A stretch of 64,000 nt of DNA from Selaginella moellendorffii (Eukaryota > Streptophyta > Lycopodiopsida > Selaginellales > Selaginellaceae). The stretch is taken from assembly GCF_000143415.4 (NCBI RefSeq), contig NW_003314303.1, forward strand, positions 1,053,322 to 1,117,321. Reading direction: 5' to 3'. Shown here one piece after another: positions 11,971 to 22,279 of this stretch. The position numbers and the translations under genes are program-made. Position 1 is the stretch's first letter. Each line of letters opens with the position of its first letter. The notes under the pieces were generated by a model. It was given only the letters and a program-made list of their open reading frames with translations, was not told the origin of the DNA and searched no databases.

Positions 11971-13632
11971 TCAGTGACGTCGATGATATTTGCAACAATC
12001 TTCGTCGTCTCCATCGTGGGGTTCCCTGTGAGGCTGCACCCATCTTCCAGATAAATCCTTTACCAGACCCTTGTGCATCTCTTGCCACCAAAAACCCGGG
12101 ATACCCATTTCCTCGATCAAGAAATCGGCAGCCTTGTTTACCAGCGCTGGATCCCTCTGCGTCATTGAAGAAAACGGCTTGTCTGGGCCGTGATACCCAT
12201 CTAAGAGATGCAAGTGGGCTTCCAAGTTGTGATGCCAGGACGGATTCATCGTGTGCTGGAGCAATGGAGAGTGCGTGCTGCAAACCTGGAGCTGCTGGCC
12301 GACGTGAGAATAGGTCCATGGGAGCTTGTCGATCACCGCCCGGATGAATGCGAAGCTCTTCTCGTTGAAGAAGATCCCCGGAGTTTTGGGGACCAAGTCC
12401 TTCTCGTTGACAACGCGAAGGACTTTGATACCGAGCGAGTCGCATCGATCACGGAACGCATCGTTCCCGACCCGGGGGGCGGCAAAGGAGAAGACGGTGA
12501 CGGGGATGTTGTTGGTCGGATCGTCGTCGATGTTGTGAGGCCGGGGGAGGCTCTCGAAGATGGGGTCCATGGTTCCGGTCGGAGCTCCCTGCTGCTCGCA
12601 GTAGCTCCCGGACACGACGCTCGTGAGGGGCTCGTCCATGCCTGACTCAGCGATATCGTAGGCGCTGAGGAGCGCCAGGGCTCCGCCGAGGCTGTGCCCA
12701 GTCACCGTGATGCTCAGCTGCTCGCCCTTGTAGAGACCAACAAGGCGATGGATCTCCCACAGCAGCTGCTCGCGGGCACTCCGGTTCTTCTTCTTCTTGG
12801 CACTCTTCTTCTTGGACGTGTACAAGTGGAGGAAGCCATTCTCCACCTTGACACCGTCGAGGAACGAGCACTTGTTCTTGTCCCAGTGTCGCTGATCCAG
12901 CCCCGCGGGTGTGAGAAAGTCCTTGAAGTTCTCGGACCACTCGATCGAGGTGACGGTCCCCCGCCAGGCAACGACGATGTCTCGCCTCCCTAGCCTTGCG
13001 ATCTCTTTCTCGCAGGTAGCCACTGCGACGTAGCCGATCCAGTTGGAGTCCCGGTTGGGAGAGTCCGAGGCCTCGGAGTTTTTGAAGAAGAATGGAATCT
13101 CCGGGTCTGCGGTGGCGTAGAGAAACTTGGTCACTTCGTAGCCTCGGCCCGGTAGATCCACTCGGTCAAACAGCTCTTTCTTGCTATACTTACAGCTTCC
13201 GCAGTACTTGGAGCCAGTGTTCATGTCGAAGGCGTCATAGCAAGCTTGAGCAAACTCGCCATAGCGGATGATCTCGGCTCGCAGGCATGGATCGATAGGA
13301 TGCTCCAGCAGGTCTTCCCAGTCGTTAGCCCCTTGAATTTCTCTCCATCTCTGGCTCAACTTCTTTTCCTCGGCTGGGGGATGAAGCTCCTCCGCTGCCG
13401 GAGGAGTTTTGATGGGCGAGACTTTGTATGTCTGCTTTAGCTCCTTGACCAGAACTTTCTCCATGGAGACATCTACTTTCTTTGTTTTGCTGCCAATTAC
13501 AAGCGAAACATCATCGTTGTTCTTGTTTGGAGCAAATCTCATGGCACTTGCAACAACCAAGGATGGCCTTGCAGGCTTGAAGCTGCTCTTAGGGAAGCAC
13601 GAAGAGTAATTTCTAAGTTGAGTGGAAGCCAT
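11971..13632 (-). CDS. Chloroplast phospholipase A1 / class-3 lipase (DAD1-like, PLA1-I gamma type)
   Basis: Single-exon gene of 553 residues from the ATG at 13632 to TGA. An upstream in-frame start at 13656 would add eight residues; MASTQLRNYSSCF is preferred because the duplicate copy begins the same way. Residues 1 to about 60 are Ser/Lys/Arg-rich and look like a plastid transit peptide. The mature domain begins with WREIQGANDWEDLL. The nucleophile elbow is TVTGHSLGGALALLSAYDIA. An Asp lies in NEKDLVPKTPG, and a late His region is NPSWHHNLEAHLHLLDGYHG, giving the expected Ser-Asp-His triad. The family hydrolyses the sn-1 acyl chain of galactolipids or phospholipids in plastids, and some members start oxylipin synthesis. 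A TTTAAAAG box lies about 90 bp upstream. The gene is GC-rich compared with its AT-rich surroundings, as expected of a functional gene. No introns, frameshifts or stops were seen. Confidence 0.9.
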   Translation of the reverse strand: MASTQLRNYSSCFPKSSFKPARPSLVVASAMRFAPNKNNDDVSLVIGSKTKKVDVSMEKVLVKELKQTYKVSPIKTPPAAEELHPPAEEKKLSQRWREIQGANDWEDLLEHPIDPCLRAEIIRYGEFAQACYDAFDMNTGSKYCGSCKYSKKELFDRVDLPGRGYEVTKFLYATADPEIPFFFKNSEASDSPNRDSNWIGYVAVATCEKEIARLGRRDIVVAWRGTVTSIEWSENFKDFLTPAGLDQRHWDKNKCSFLDGVKVENGFLHLYTSKKKSAKKKKNRSAREQLLWEIHRLVGLYKGEQLSITVTGHSLGGALALLSAYDIAESGMDEPLTSVVSGSYCEQQGAPTGTMDPIFESLPRPHNIDDDPTNNIPVTVFSFAAPRVGNDAFRDRCDSLGIKVLRVVNEKDLVPKTPGIFFNEKSFAFIRAVIDKLPWTYSHVGQQLQVCSTHSPLLQHTMNPSWHHNLEAHLHLLDGYHGPDKPFSSMTQRDPALVNKAADFLIEEMGIPGFWWQEMHKGLVKDLSGRWVQPHREPHDGDDEDCCKYHRRH

Positions 13633-14716
13633 GAGATTCACTTCAAAAGCATGCAAACAAAGAGAGACAAACTAGGAGCTTCTTCTACTTCGATGGTTCC
13701 TCACAGGAGCTGTGAGCCCTCTTTTAAAGTAGCGTGTCCAAACAAAATGTGGCGCTCCACAATGAAAACGTTTGAAATTCAATATTGCTTGGTCGTACAT
13801 ATATAGAGTCTATGCTAAAAATTTATTGGAAATCTTTTATTCAAAATAATATCTAGCATGTTAGTATGCATCGTTATTGTCATTTATACTTTTGAAGGAT
13901 GTTATTAAGCTCTAATTAGATCATGCAATTTCATCAAATGAGTTTTTCAAGATTAAACACTCAAATCTCTCCAAAGTTGGTCATGATATTATTAGACTTT
14001 TATAAAACTTTCTTATGGAGATCATTACATCTTGAAATCTATAAACAATGTAATCACTTATAACACATTTGAATGTGACAGTCAATTAACACTATAAATG
14101 GGTTTGAGCCTTTTCTAACTCCATGACAAAAACAACAACTCAATCTTTTTCTAATTGTGCATGTAAATGGTGTATAGATTGTTTGTTTCCAATTAAAACC
14201 CCCAAAAAAAAAAAAAATAGTACCAAATGGTATTTTTTATGGTTACTCAATACACTATTCAATGACTAAGTAGTGTATTTTAGGTGCCCTATACACCATT
14301 TAGTGTTTTTTATGATTGTCCAATACACCATTAGGTGCCTAAATGGTGTATAAGGCACCTAAAATACACTGTTTGGTCATTAAATGAATATATCCAATAT
14401 ACACTAAGGCACTTTAAAAACACTTTAAAAACACTATTAATTATTGAATGGTGTTTAAGGCACCTTCTTTAAAAACACTTTAAAAACACAATTCCAAATA
14501 GTGTTTAGGCCACTTTTCAAACATAAAGCACTTTAAATAGTACCATTTTGAATTCAATCATTTTTGGATTATTAATCAAAATTAGGGTTGGGCCAGTAAT
14601 AGCTTTTTTTTAGTTCACAAATGTTTTATTCCTGATAATTTGATACACATATGATGTAATGAATATTTTAAGACCAAATATATAAACCCTTAAGTTCTAC
14701 ACACTGAGCAAGCGCG
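13413..14716 (-). repeat. Right arm of the 1.3-kb inverted repeat, carrying the lipase promoter and 5' coding end
   Basis: It mirrors 10045-11376. The arm starts inside the lipase coding region (the sequence coding for SPIKT) and runs outward through the promoter to the GTGTGTAGAACTTAAGG word, where a copia LTR end is joined. An A-rich tract near 14206 distinguishes it from the left arm. Both arms face outward from the lipase body. Confidence 0.85.
13721..13730 (-). promoter_or_regulatory. Putative TATA-like box of the lipase gene
   Basis: The minus strand reads CTTTAAAAGA about 90 bp upstream of the chosen ATG. The same box is kept in the other arm at 11049-11057. This rests on position and sequence only. 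Confidence 0.3.
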
Positions 14717-15430
14717 TTTCTCCGCTGCTAACATGGTATCGGAGCTTTGGGCTCCTTGATCCTGAGAATGGCGCTTGCTGGCCAGGAGGCCAGTGATGAG
14801 GAGGAGGATGAGCCTCCCAATTGCAATCCCTCTTGCAATGTTTGGGACGCTTGAGGCGTTGCACCAAGGCACCAGGCTGTGTAGAGGTGCTGAGCAACAA
14901 GCAGCAGCAAGTAGAGAACAAAGCCAGTGGGAGATTGAGAGATTTCACCAACCCACATCAAGAATTGGGTCAAGATTCAAGAACATTGCATAGCAATTCT
15001 TTGCAGGAATTTCCAGCAATTGGGAAGGATGCTCATGGAGATTCAAGTGCCTAGTCGCAGAGAAGTGGGAGCCTGGCAGTTCACGGCCAAGACCTCATGC
15101 TAGAGGCAAGATTGAAGCCATAGCAAGAAGCAAAGAGTGTGCAAGCAAGTCCAAGACCAAGAACCAAGTTTTGGGTAGTTGATTGATGAGTTTTCATATG
15201 TTTTTCTCATTAGCTCTCCATGCTCATCATCTCAGACTAGCTAGGCACGATTCAGGCTTAGATTCAGACTGGAATCAGCCGCCTGATCGTGAGTGGGAGT
15301 GTTAGAGGTAGAGATGATGTGGCAGTAGTTATGCCCACGTGGCAGTAGCTTTATGTATATGTACACAATCATATACAGTTATATATATACAGTTCTTCCT
15401 CCTCGTGTGCGCGTCTCTCCGCTGCTAACA
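14717..15430 (+). mobile_element. Internally deleted Ty1/copia-type element (truncated 5' LTR, PBS, 3' LTR)
   Basis: The end of an LTR (TCTCCGCTGCTAACA-like) at about 14717-14733 is followed directly by TGGTATCGGAGC at 14734-14745, a primer-binding site of initiator-methionine-tRNA type. About 0.55 kb of internal DNA follows without recognisable pol. It ends in the purine run GAGTGGGAG and a full 131-bp LTR at 15300-15430 (TGTTAGAG...GCTAACA). Most of the internal coding region is missing. Confidence 0.6.
15300..15430 (+). repeat. Copia LTR, 131 bp
   Basis: It starts TGTTAG and ends CTAACA, and is preceded by a polypurine tract. A copy of the same length and near-identical sequence lies at 17428-17558, and both are preceded by the same 40-odd bases of internal 3' sequence. 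Confidence 0.75.
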
Positions 15431-15431
15431 C

Positions 15432-15622
15432 ACTCTCACACTCTCAGGTAACATCTTCAATTTCTGGAACAACTCTTTATAGGGGCACATATGTAACGTC
15501 GCTCCAGAGTCAAGCCAAATAAAGCGGTCAATGATCTCGCCTTTTGGTGAAGGAATGGTTCGCACCATAAAGAGCTGGCCATCGGCTCTTTTCCACGACC
15601 CCTTCCACTGTTGTTGTTGTTG
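15432..15622 (-). pseudogene. Ty1/copia gag-protease fragment
   Basis: The minus strand encodes a glutamine-rich linker followed by RFIWLDSGATLHMCPYKEL. This is the aspartic-protease active site (DSGA) in its usual copia context (LDSGATxHM). No further pol domain follows in this orientation. It is a separate fragment from the plus-strand RNase H piece to its right. Confidence 0.65.
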
Positions 15623-15630
15623 TCAAACCT

Positions 15631-15806
15631 ATGCCAGGCACATTGAAATACGTTTCCATTTCATCAGAGATCAAATCAAGAATGGAGTCATCGAGCTAGA
15701 TTATTGTCCAACTCGTAGCATGGCAGCTGATATTCTGACAAAGGCACTATCTCGTGATGCCTTTGAGCGAAATCGAGATATGCTGAAGATCATACGAGTG
15801 GAGTGA
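15631..15806 (+). pseudogene. Ty1/copia RNase H C-terminal fragment
   Basis: It encodes ARHIEIRFHFIRDQI, IELDYCPT and MAADILTKAL, the conserved end of copia RNase H. The frame ends in TGA, followed by a GAGTGGGAG polypurine tract at about 15827-15835 and a new TG-start (TGTCAACAG) at 15836. Confidence 0.8.
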
Positions 15807-15835
15807 AAGGCTTTGGATCCTGGCTGAGTGGGAGT

Positions 15836-16042
15836 GTCAACAGTATATTCGTGGACAGCCTGGATCCTACATGGAAGATCTCAAGAGTCAAGAACACAAG
15901 AGTCACAACCTTTCCTATCCATCTTTCTCATTGTATAAATTTGGTTTTTCACACCTCGTCAATACACAGAAGAGTTATCTTCCTCTTCCTCTTTCTTTCT
16001 CACAGATATATGCAGCAAAGGGTATTTCATTTTTAGTGAACA
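15836..16042 (+). repeat. Putative LTR of the copia fragment
   Basis: It begins TGTCAACAG immediately after the polypurine tract and contains a CT-rich region and a TATAAATTT-like box near 15943. The right edge is a guess at a ..AACA end near 16042, since no second copy is available in the window to fix it. Confidence 0.4.
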
Positions 16043-16179
16043 TGCTATCGAGCCTGCAGCTTTTATAATAAAACACACAATCCTTATAAATATATAACAA
16101 ACAACACACAAATCACATTATTTAAGAGTCACTCGCAAGGTACGTAGTTACAGCTTGTAAGTTGACTTACACGCTGATA

Positions 16180-16731
16180 TTACTTGTAACACGCACGTAC
16201 GGATGACAGAGTGCTCACTACTTCAGCCTTCATAGCGTACTCCACCGAAACAATGAGCTCTTTCATGGAACCCCTCAAGGGGATAGGAGGCTGCACGGTC
16301 ACATTATACCCTTCACGCTCATACGGGAGCTCAAGCCTATTCCTGCTATCAGGTAGGCATTTAAAATAAATAGTAGCCACCTTCTCAGGCACTCGTCCGA
16401 GTGAGAACAAATCGAAGGTACCCTCTGTTCCATTGGAAGGAGTCCCCCTACCAGTTGCAGCGATCCAACCTGGACCCGTCTTGCCATGTTCGGTGATCAT
16501 CCCATCTGGGCAAGGAACGGTTATGTCCTGATTTGGATACTGGAAGCACTTTCCCGAAGTCAAAGTAATATTCTCCATTTCCAAATCATTGTTTAACTTG
16601 TTTGTTATCTGGAATGCAACCCACTGCTTATTTGGATCTGCGTGAAAGTCACAAACAATTAGGCATGAGCTTGAGCATGAAGAACAGCCGATAGAAAAAC
16701 TAGTGCAAATGTAATGAACAAAAAAAGCCAT
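16180..16731 (-). CDS. Small secreted aegerolysin-like protein
   Basis: 183 residues, single exon, ATG at 16731 and TAA at 16180. The first 27 residues are hydrophobic and Cys/Ser-rich and may be a signal peptide. The body resembles the aegerolysin family: QWVAFQITNK near the start, then ENITLTSGKCF, then GRGTPSNGTEGTFDLF, then ATIYFKCLPDSRNRLEL. The NGTEG-FDLF and IYFxC elements are the strongest matches. Aegerolysins are small beta-sandwich membrane-lipid-binding proteins, common in fungi and bacteria; some act with a pore-forming partner. No such partner is seen here, so no toxicity is claimed. The C-terminal extension (about residues 125-183) is longer than in a typical minimal aegerolysin. 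A TATAAATA box lies 43-50 bp upstream. The family call is from remembered motif patterns and needs a profile search. Confidence 0.6.
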   Translation of the reverse strand: MAFFVHYICTSFSIGCSSCSSSCLIVCDFHADPNKQWVAFQITNKLNNDLEMENITLTSGKCFQYPNQDITVPCPDGMITEHGKTGPGWIAATGRGTPSNGTEGTFDLFSLGRVPEKVATIYFKCLPDSRNRLELPYEREGYNVTVQPPIPLRGSMKELIVSVEYAMKAEVVSTLSSVRACYK

Positions 16732-16773
16732 ATTGCTCGGAGGACCGGAATAAGGATTTCTCCACTGAGCTTG

Positions 16774-16781
16774 TATTTATA
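16774..16781 (-). promoter_or_regulatory. TATA box of the aegerolysin-like gene
   Basis: The minus strand reads TATAAATA, ending 43 bp before the ATG. This is a good plant TATA match and would place transcription start close to the start codon. Confidence 0.55.
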
Positions 16782-16796
16782 CACCAATTCAAACGT

Positions 16797-17295
16797 ATTA
16801 TAATATTAGAGCACGAGACGCAGACCATTTCTTGCATATACAGTGAGATAGATTAAAGTGCTGTTCGCGTGCAACACTACAAACAATGTTGCTGAACGGA
16901 TCGTGAATTGACAGACCAACAAAGGCACTGTACATACGTCAAATATGGATTGGTTGAACCACTGGCTGAACACGATTTGTTTGTTGGCTGTCATATAAGC
17001 CGTTTTTAAGTTGTACTGAAATTACACCTCTAGCTTTTAGTTGATGTCACATGCACTTGGCAATGGTTCGATTTGGTCAGTAGCCCAAAGGTGTTATAAT
17101 ATTAGAGCACGAGACGCGGGCCATTTCCATGGGCGGACCATTTCCTGCATATACAGTGAGATAGATTAAATGTGCAAGACTAGATACAACGTTGCTGAAC
17201 GGATCGTGAATTGACAGACCAAAAAAGGCACCACTGGCTGAACACCTCTAGCTTTTAGTTGATGTCACATGCACTTGGCGATCTGCTTTATTGGA
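16797..17295 (+). repeat. Imperfect direct duplication upstream of the aegerolysin-like gene
   Basis: Sequence at 16797-17070 (TATTAGAGCACGAGACGC, AGTGAGATAGATTAAA, CTGAACGGATCGTGAATTG, TAGCTTTTAGTTGATGTCAC) recurs in the same order at 17097-17280, with an internal deletion in the second unit. It may be a tandem duplication of promoter-distal DNA. No coding is seen. Confidence 0.75.
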
Positions 17296-17381
17296 CGGTC
17301 ACTAGCCCTCTGTTCAATTTGAAACATATACAACTTCCTTAAGATATATCTGGAAGGATTTAGAGGATGCTTAAACATATG

Positions 17382-17558
17382 AGGCTTAGATTCAGACTGG
17401 AATCAGCCGCCTGATCGTGAGTGGGAGTGTTAGAGGTAGAGATGATGTGGCAGTAGTTATGCCCACGTGGCAGTAGCTTTATGTATATGTACACAATCAT
17501 ATACAGTTATATATATACAGTTCTTCCTCCTCGTGTGCGCGTCTCTCCGCTGCTAACA
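17382..17558 (+). repeat. Copia 3' end: internal tail plus 131-bp LTR
   Basis: This is the same internal tail and LTR (17428-17558) as at 15255-15430. The LTR abuts the PPR fragment without any spacer, so the element or a recombination event truncated that PPR copy at its start. Confidence 0.7.
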
Positions 17559-18190
17559 GAACTCGCAGTGCTCTTGCACACTTGTGGCATTGCCAGGGAT
17601 CTTGAGCAGGCCAGGCGGCTCCATGCAAGGATTCTGTTGAGCAGCAGCCAATCACAGCGATAGATTTCTCTGGAATTTGGCAGGGCAAATGTATGGGAGT
17701 TGTGGTGATCTCCAGAGTGCAAAGGAGTCCATTGCACAGCCCAATGCCTTCTCCTGGAACATCATGATCTCCACTTGTGCTCAGAATGCCCGTGCTGAGG
17801 ACATGATGCTTGCGTTCCAGAAGAATCCTCACAAAAACCAAGTTTCCTGGAATGCATTGATTAGGGTGTTTGCCGAGAACAGCAATCTCCACGCTGCAAG
17901 AGAGATTTTTGAGAGGATACCTGAGCTTAGGAGTGTTCTCTCTTGGAACATCATGATCTCTGCCTACGCATAGTGTAGACAATTCTTCCAAGTGAAGGAT
18001 TTGTTTGATAGAATGGACATCCGAGACACTTTTTCCTGGAACATCATGATCCAAGCTTACAGTAACTTTGGAGATCTTTCCGGGGGAAAAACAATTGTTT
18101 CGATCAATGCTAAATCGCAATATTGGATCCTGGAATTCCATACTTACAGAATATTCAATTTTTGGGCATTTAGAAAAAGCCAAGTGAACA
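17559..18190 (+). pseudogene. PPR gene fragment (N-terminal repeats)
   Basis: It matches the first third of the PPR pseudogene at 8.3-10.07 kb, starting at the same codons (ELAVLLHTCGIARDLEQARRLHARIL). Repeats FSWNIMISTCAQN, QVSWNALIRVFAEN, SWNIMISAYA and FSWNIMIQAYSNFGDLSG follow. A frameshift near 17660, a stop near 17973 and loss of all later repeats show it is dead. Similarity ends near 18190. Confidence 0.8.
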
Positions 18191-18389
18191 TTTGAGCTCT
18201 TCCCGGCTCTTCTTTGGATGTGCCAATTTATAAGCATTTTGCTTGACCTTCACCAAAGGTTAAAAATCAAAATAATAAAAAGAAACCTTTATAAAGTGAA
18301 AGGGAAAGATATACCTTACACTATATAACGAGTATAAAATTAATTGGGTTGTTAAAAAATGTTTTACCATCATTTTAAGTGTGTGAGAG

Positions 18390-18980
18390 ATATAGACTCT
18401 AGAGTTCTTCAATATCTACTTGATGAATAGAGAAAGGATTGCCAAAAGTATATGAGAACATGATGAGAAGGGCTATATACATTATATAAACTATAGGCAA
18501 ATGTAAAAAGTTCTTAGCACCGCACATTAGTAATGATCCAAATGGCACATTCATATTCTTTGACACCTACATCAACATATCATTAGAAGGGATTGAAGAG
18601 TGGTAGCTGCCAAAAAAGTCTATAAGCACAACAACTTATAATTGTCAACATGGTCAACATTATTTCATGCAATATAATTTACAGGTATAACATGATTTCT
18701 AAAATCTTTCCTGTTATATATTATTTACATGTATCTTTGATATAGAAGCATGTCATTTGAGGGACCAGTTTGCATTCAACTTGTTGTAAAGAGTATAAAG
18801 GATAAAGGAATGTACCCAACAATATTTACAAGATTTTCAAAGGCACAAAAAATAGAATGCCCTTGAGAGTTGGAGCTCATAGGGAAGAAGACCTTAGGAG
18901 GAATTATCAATGCTAGTAATGATGGCAATGCCAATGATGATGGAAAGGAAGATGAAGAAGCTTTGGATCAAGCTCATATT
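18390..18980 (+). repeat. Unknown interspersed repeat, copy 2
   Basis: It is the inverted partner of 6640-7100. Reading-frame remnants (EFFNIYLMNRER, then a stretch resembling SNDPxGTF.FFDTYIN with stops) suggest an element protein. No family is assigned. Confidence 0.5.
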
Positions 18981-19675
18981 CCACCACCAAATAGCTAAAA
19001 TCAAGCTCTAGTTCAACCATTAGATAGCCAAGATTTAGATCTAATAACTATCAAATCCCACTATACTAATATTAGTATATGGCATTGTAATTGTATATTT
19101 GGACCTCACATCATCCCCTCCTTTTGGAATGATGAAAAACTATCAGAGTTTTCTCTTGGATAGGCCATGATCTGGAGGAACATCAGGAGAAGGCATCAGT
19201 GGATCTGTAAGTGGTGTTAGTTGTTTTTGATCCTTTTATACGAAGCATTTCAATTGTTGCATATGCAAAATTTCTGGAGGATTAGTCTGCTAGAGTTCAT
19301 GCTGAACATTATAAATTTGCGGTCCCACTTACCGCAACACCTAATACAGTCCTTTCCACTGAGCAAAGAGCCCCTTAGATAAACCATGTATCATAACATT
19401 GGGAAAACAGACTAATACCAATTTATTCACTTTATACTTTATAGGTTGATAATGATAAGAGTTATAGCACTATTGTTGTCCCACTTGTATGCAGCTTAGG
19501 TGTTCAGCAAACTCTTTGCTTGGACATGTGGAAAAATGCTCATTAAATACTAATCCCACAACTTACCATCGGTAGCTTGTGGCAATTGCGAAGGTTATTA
19601 CCAACTCTATATTACCAACTCTATTGGTAATATTGAATCATGATTATATAGAATTTTATATGGTGAAGCATAAAA

Positions 19676-20277
19676 AAAACTCTACACCCCTGTGATATAC
19701 GTATACCAAAGAGATAATAAATAACTATTTGAATCCAAATACTAAAAGTTTATATACGTCGTGATCATCCATTTGAAGGTTCGAATGAGCCGTTCCACCA
19801 AACCATTTAACTGTGGATAATAAGCACTCATGAAAGTGTGGCATATTCTTAATAAAGATGTCAAAATGTGAAATGCTTTAGCTATAAATTTAGGATTATT
19901 ATCTGAAAGAATCTGCTCTAGATAGGAATGTTGGTACACCATTGAGGAGGAAGCATCCAACAAAAAACTCTGCACCCCTGTGATATACGTATACCAAAGA
20001 TATAGTAAATAACTATTTGAATCCAAATGCTGAAAGTTTATGTACATTGTGATCATCCATTTGAAGGTTCGAATGAGCTATTCCACCAAACCATTTAACT
20101 GTGGATAATAAACACTCATGAAAGTGTGGCATATTCTCAATAAAGATGTCAAAATGTGAAATGCTTTAGCTATAAATTTAGGACTATTATCCGAAAGGAT
20201 CTGCTCTAGATAGGAATGTTGGTACACCATTAAGGAGGAAGTATCTAACAGCAATTGTAGATGTGCTAGCAAAAGCA
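19676..20277 (-). repeat. Tandem duplication inside the integrase remnant
   Basis: Two units of about 290 bp share TGTGATATACGTATACCAAA, GATCATCCATTTGAAGGTTC and CATGAAAGTGTGGCATATTC in the same order. Each unit encodes the same integrase fragment with separate point changes, so the duplication predates much of the decay. Confidence 0.8.
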
Positions 20278-20325
20278 CTAACTTCCACCTAGTGAGTTAA
20301 GTAGTCTGAAGTAATAATAACATAT

Positions 20326-20519
20326 TGTAAGCTCCTAAATTTGGACTTTTCAAGAGGTCACCTAGCCTAGTATTATTCAAACCTAAGGACACTTAACCTT
20401 AAATATCCCAAGACCCTTAACCGATTGGAAAAGAAGGTGCACTCTTGTTCATGGGCCCTTTCCCTCTATATTTGAACCCCATAGATCGTCTCTTAAGTCG
20501 TTCCTTTTGGTTGCTTACA
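20326..20519 (-). repeat. Solo LTR of TRIM family 1
   Basis: 194 bp, TGTAAG...CTTACA on the plus strand. It is the reverse complement of the 195-bp LTRs of the complete TRIM at 40150-40745. The flanks are CATAT and CATAC, a 5-bp target-site duplication with one change. Confidence 0.85.
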
Positions 20520-21639
20520 CATACTCATTGCCAATAGTCGATCATGGAAAAAGCCCTATTAGATCAAACGCTACCAATTCAAATAGATGGGAAATTACAA
20601 TTGATTCTAACTATCCTTCCACAATACGAGAGGGAGTATTATAAGTTTGGCACCGAATGTAGCTAGTCATATACTAGATAACATCATGTCGTATCTCTGG
20701 TTAATAAAAAGACCTATGCAGCTTCTCGACCACACAATGATGTCCTATATACATGTTTAAAACAAGAGAATCATGGTAAGCATGAAGAAAGTGTGAAATA
20801 AAGGTTAAAGGCATTATTAGTTGTAAATGATCATCAGGATCCATCCCCACAAAATAAAGAAGACCATCCTCAAAGTGATATTGAAAATGTAAATGTTGAA
20901 ATAATAATAAATTAGCAAGTGATGCAAAATTCTTAAACCCATTGCAAAGCCTTTGAATCCACAGCTCAATCTTTTAAACCTCATGAACCTTGTCAAGAGA
21001 AGGTAAATGTTGCTTTACATCTTGTGGACAATGAACATTAAGTATAACAACCGTTAATAGCATAGAATCTTCATCTAAAAAATCCACGAATATTGGAATA
21101 ATAAGTTTGTCAAAAATATGAAAAAAGAGCAAAGATGGAAGAGGAGCTCGAGAAAGGGCATAACATCAACCATAAAAATTATGAACAACATTAAAATTAT
21201 ATATCTAAAGCTTCAAAGCCTACCAAACAATATGACTAACTAAGTTCTTCCACTTTAATAATGAAGTAACTATAACATGATCACCTTTTAGTAATTTTTG
21301 AGAACTATGTAGATATATATAAAATTTTTTAAATCCTTAAACTGCTGCTAAACACTCCTTCTTTATAGTGGAGTAGTTCACCTCCACTGGTTGTAATATA
21401 TATTTGATATATGCAATAGGATGGCGTTGACCAGACACACTCGGGCTTTCTTGCATCAACACACCTCCAAAATCGATATCAAAAGCATACATGCACAAAA
21501 TGAAAAGTTGAGTGTAGTTAGGATATGCTAAATTGTCAATACCTCTTTGATATCTATAAATGTCTGCTCACAATCCACAGACCAAATAAAAAACGATGTT
21601 AATGATTTTAGCAACACTTGCAATGGTGCAATGTTGAGC

Positions 21640-22150
21640 CCCTGAGCCCCCTGAGCCATAAGGTTATTTGAATAACTTTGCCCCCAGGCGGCCAAAGTGC
21701 CCAAAGTGGCTCGACCTCGGGCACTTTAGAGGCTTGGGAGGCCAAATTTATTTGAATAACCTTGACACTTTAGGCAGTCAAAGTGCCCAAGGTGGTTAGC
21801 CTAAGTGATCTTGAGCACTTTAGAGGCTCTAGAGCTGAGGTTATTCAAATAACCTTGGTCCACCAGGCCACTAAAGTGCCTAAAGTGGTTGGCTTGAGCT
21901 TAATCTTAGGCATTTTAGAAGCCTAAGAGACCAAGGTTATTCAAATAAACTTAGCCCCCTAGGTAGCTAAGGTGCCTAAAGTTGAGCTTAGGCCGGCCAC
22001 CTCAGGCACTTTGGCAACTCTGAGATTATTCAAATAACCCGACCCTCCAAGCCTCTAGAGTACTTGAGGTGGTTGGTTTGAGCTTAACCTTAGGTACTTT
22101 GGCAACTTAGCGGGTAGAGGTTATTTAAATAACCTTGGCCCCTAGGCCAC
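21640..22150 (+). repeat. Satellite-like tandem repeat, about 110-120-bp unit
   Basis: Four to five diverged units each contain a palindromic core (GGTTATTCAAATAACC or a variant), a 'gccaccaAAGTGCC' word and an 'AGGCACTTTGG' word. The unit length is judged by eye. No coding function is supported. Confidence 0.75.
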
Positions 22151-22279
22151 CAAAGTGCATGAGGTTGCTGCAAAAATGCCCAAAGTGGCTATAAAAATAC
22201 CTATAGTTGTTAACGAAAATGCAAGGTGGTCGTTAGAGAAGAAGAAAAAAAAAAGCATGGAAGCAATTAAATGGAAAAA

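Larger units (their letters stand above)
19060..21630 (-). mobile_element. Decayed Ty3/gypsy element, same family as the one at 22.7-27.7 kb
   Basis: Reverse-complement matches follow the order of the plus-strand element. An LTR edge with TGAGGTCC-like sequence lies near 19096-19113. Integrase fragments are at 19742-20278 (ILSDNNPKFIAKAFHILTS, YYPQLNGLVER). RNase H sequence is near 21340-21460 and pol linker near 21540. An internal tandem duplication of about 290 bp (19676-19965 and 19966-20277) repeats part of the integrase. Stops and frameshifts are frequent. A TRIM solo LTR is inserted at 20326-20519. Confidence 0.7.

Noticed and set aside
12208..12993. Plus-strand open frames of 99-145 codons opposite the lipase
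   Set aside because: They are antisense shadows in GC-rich coding DNA. The minus-strand lipase is full length with all its motifs.
17497..18237. A 246-codon minus-strand frame over the second PPR fragment
   Set aside because: It is antisense to the PPR repeats (FSWNIMIS units on the plus strand) and starts in unrelated DNA.
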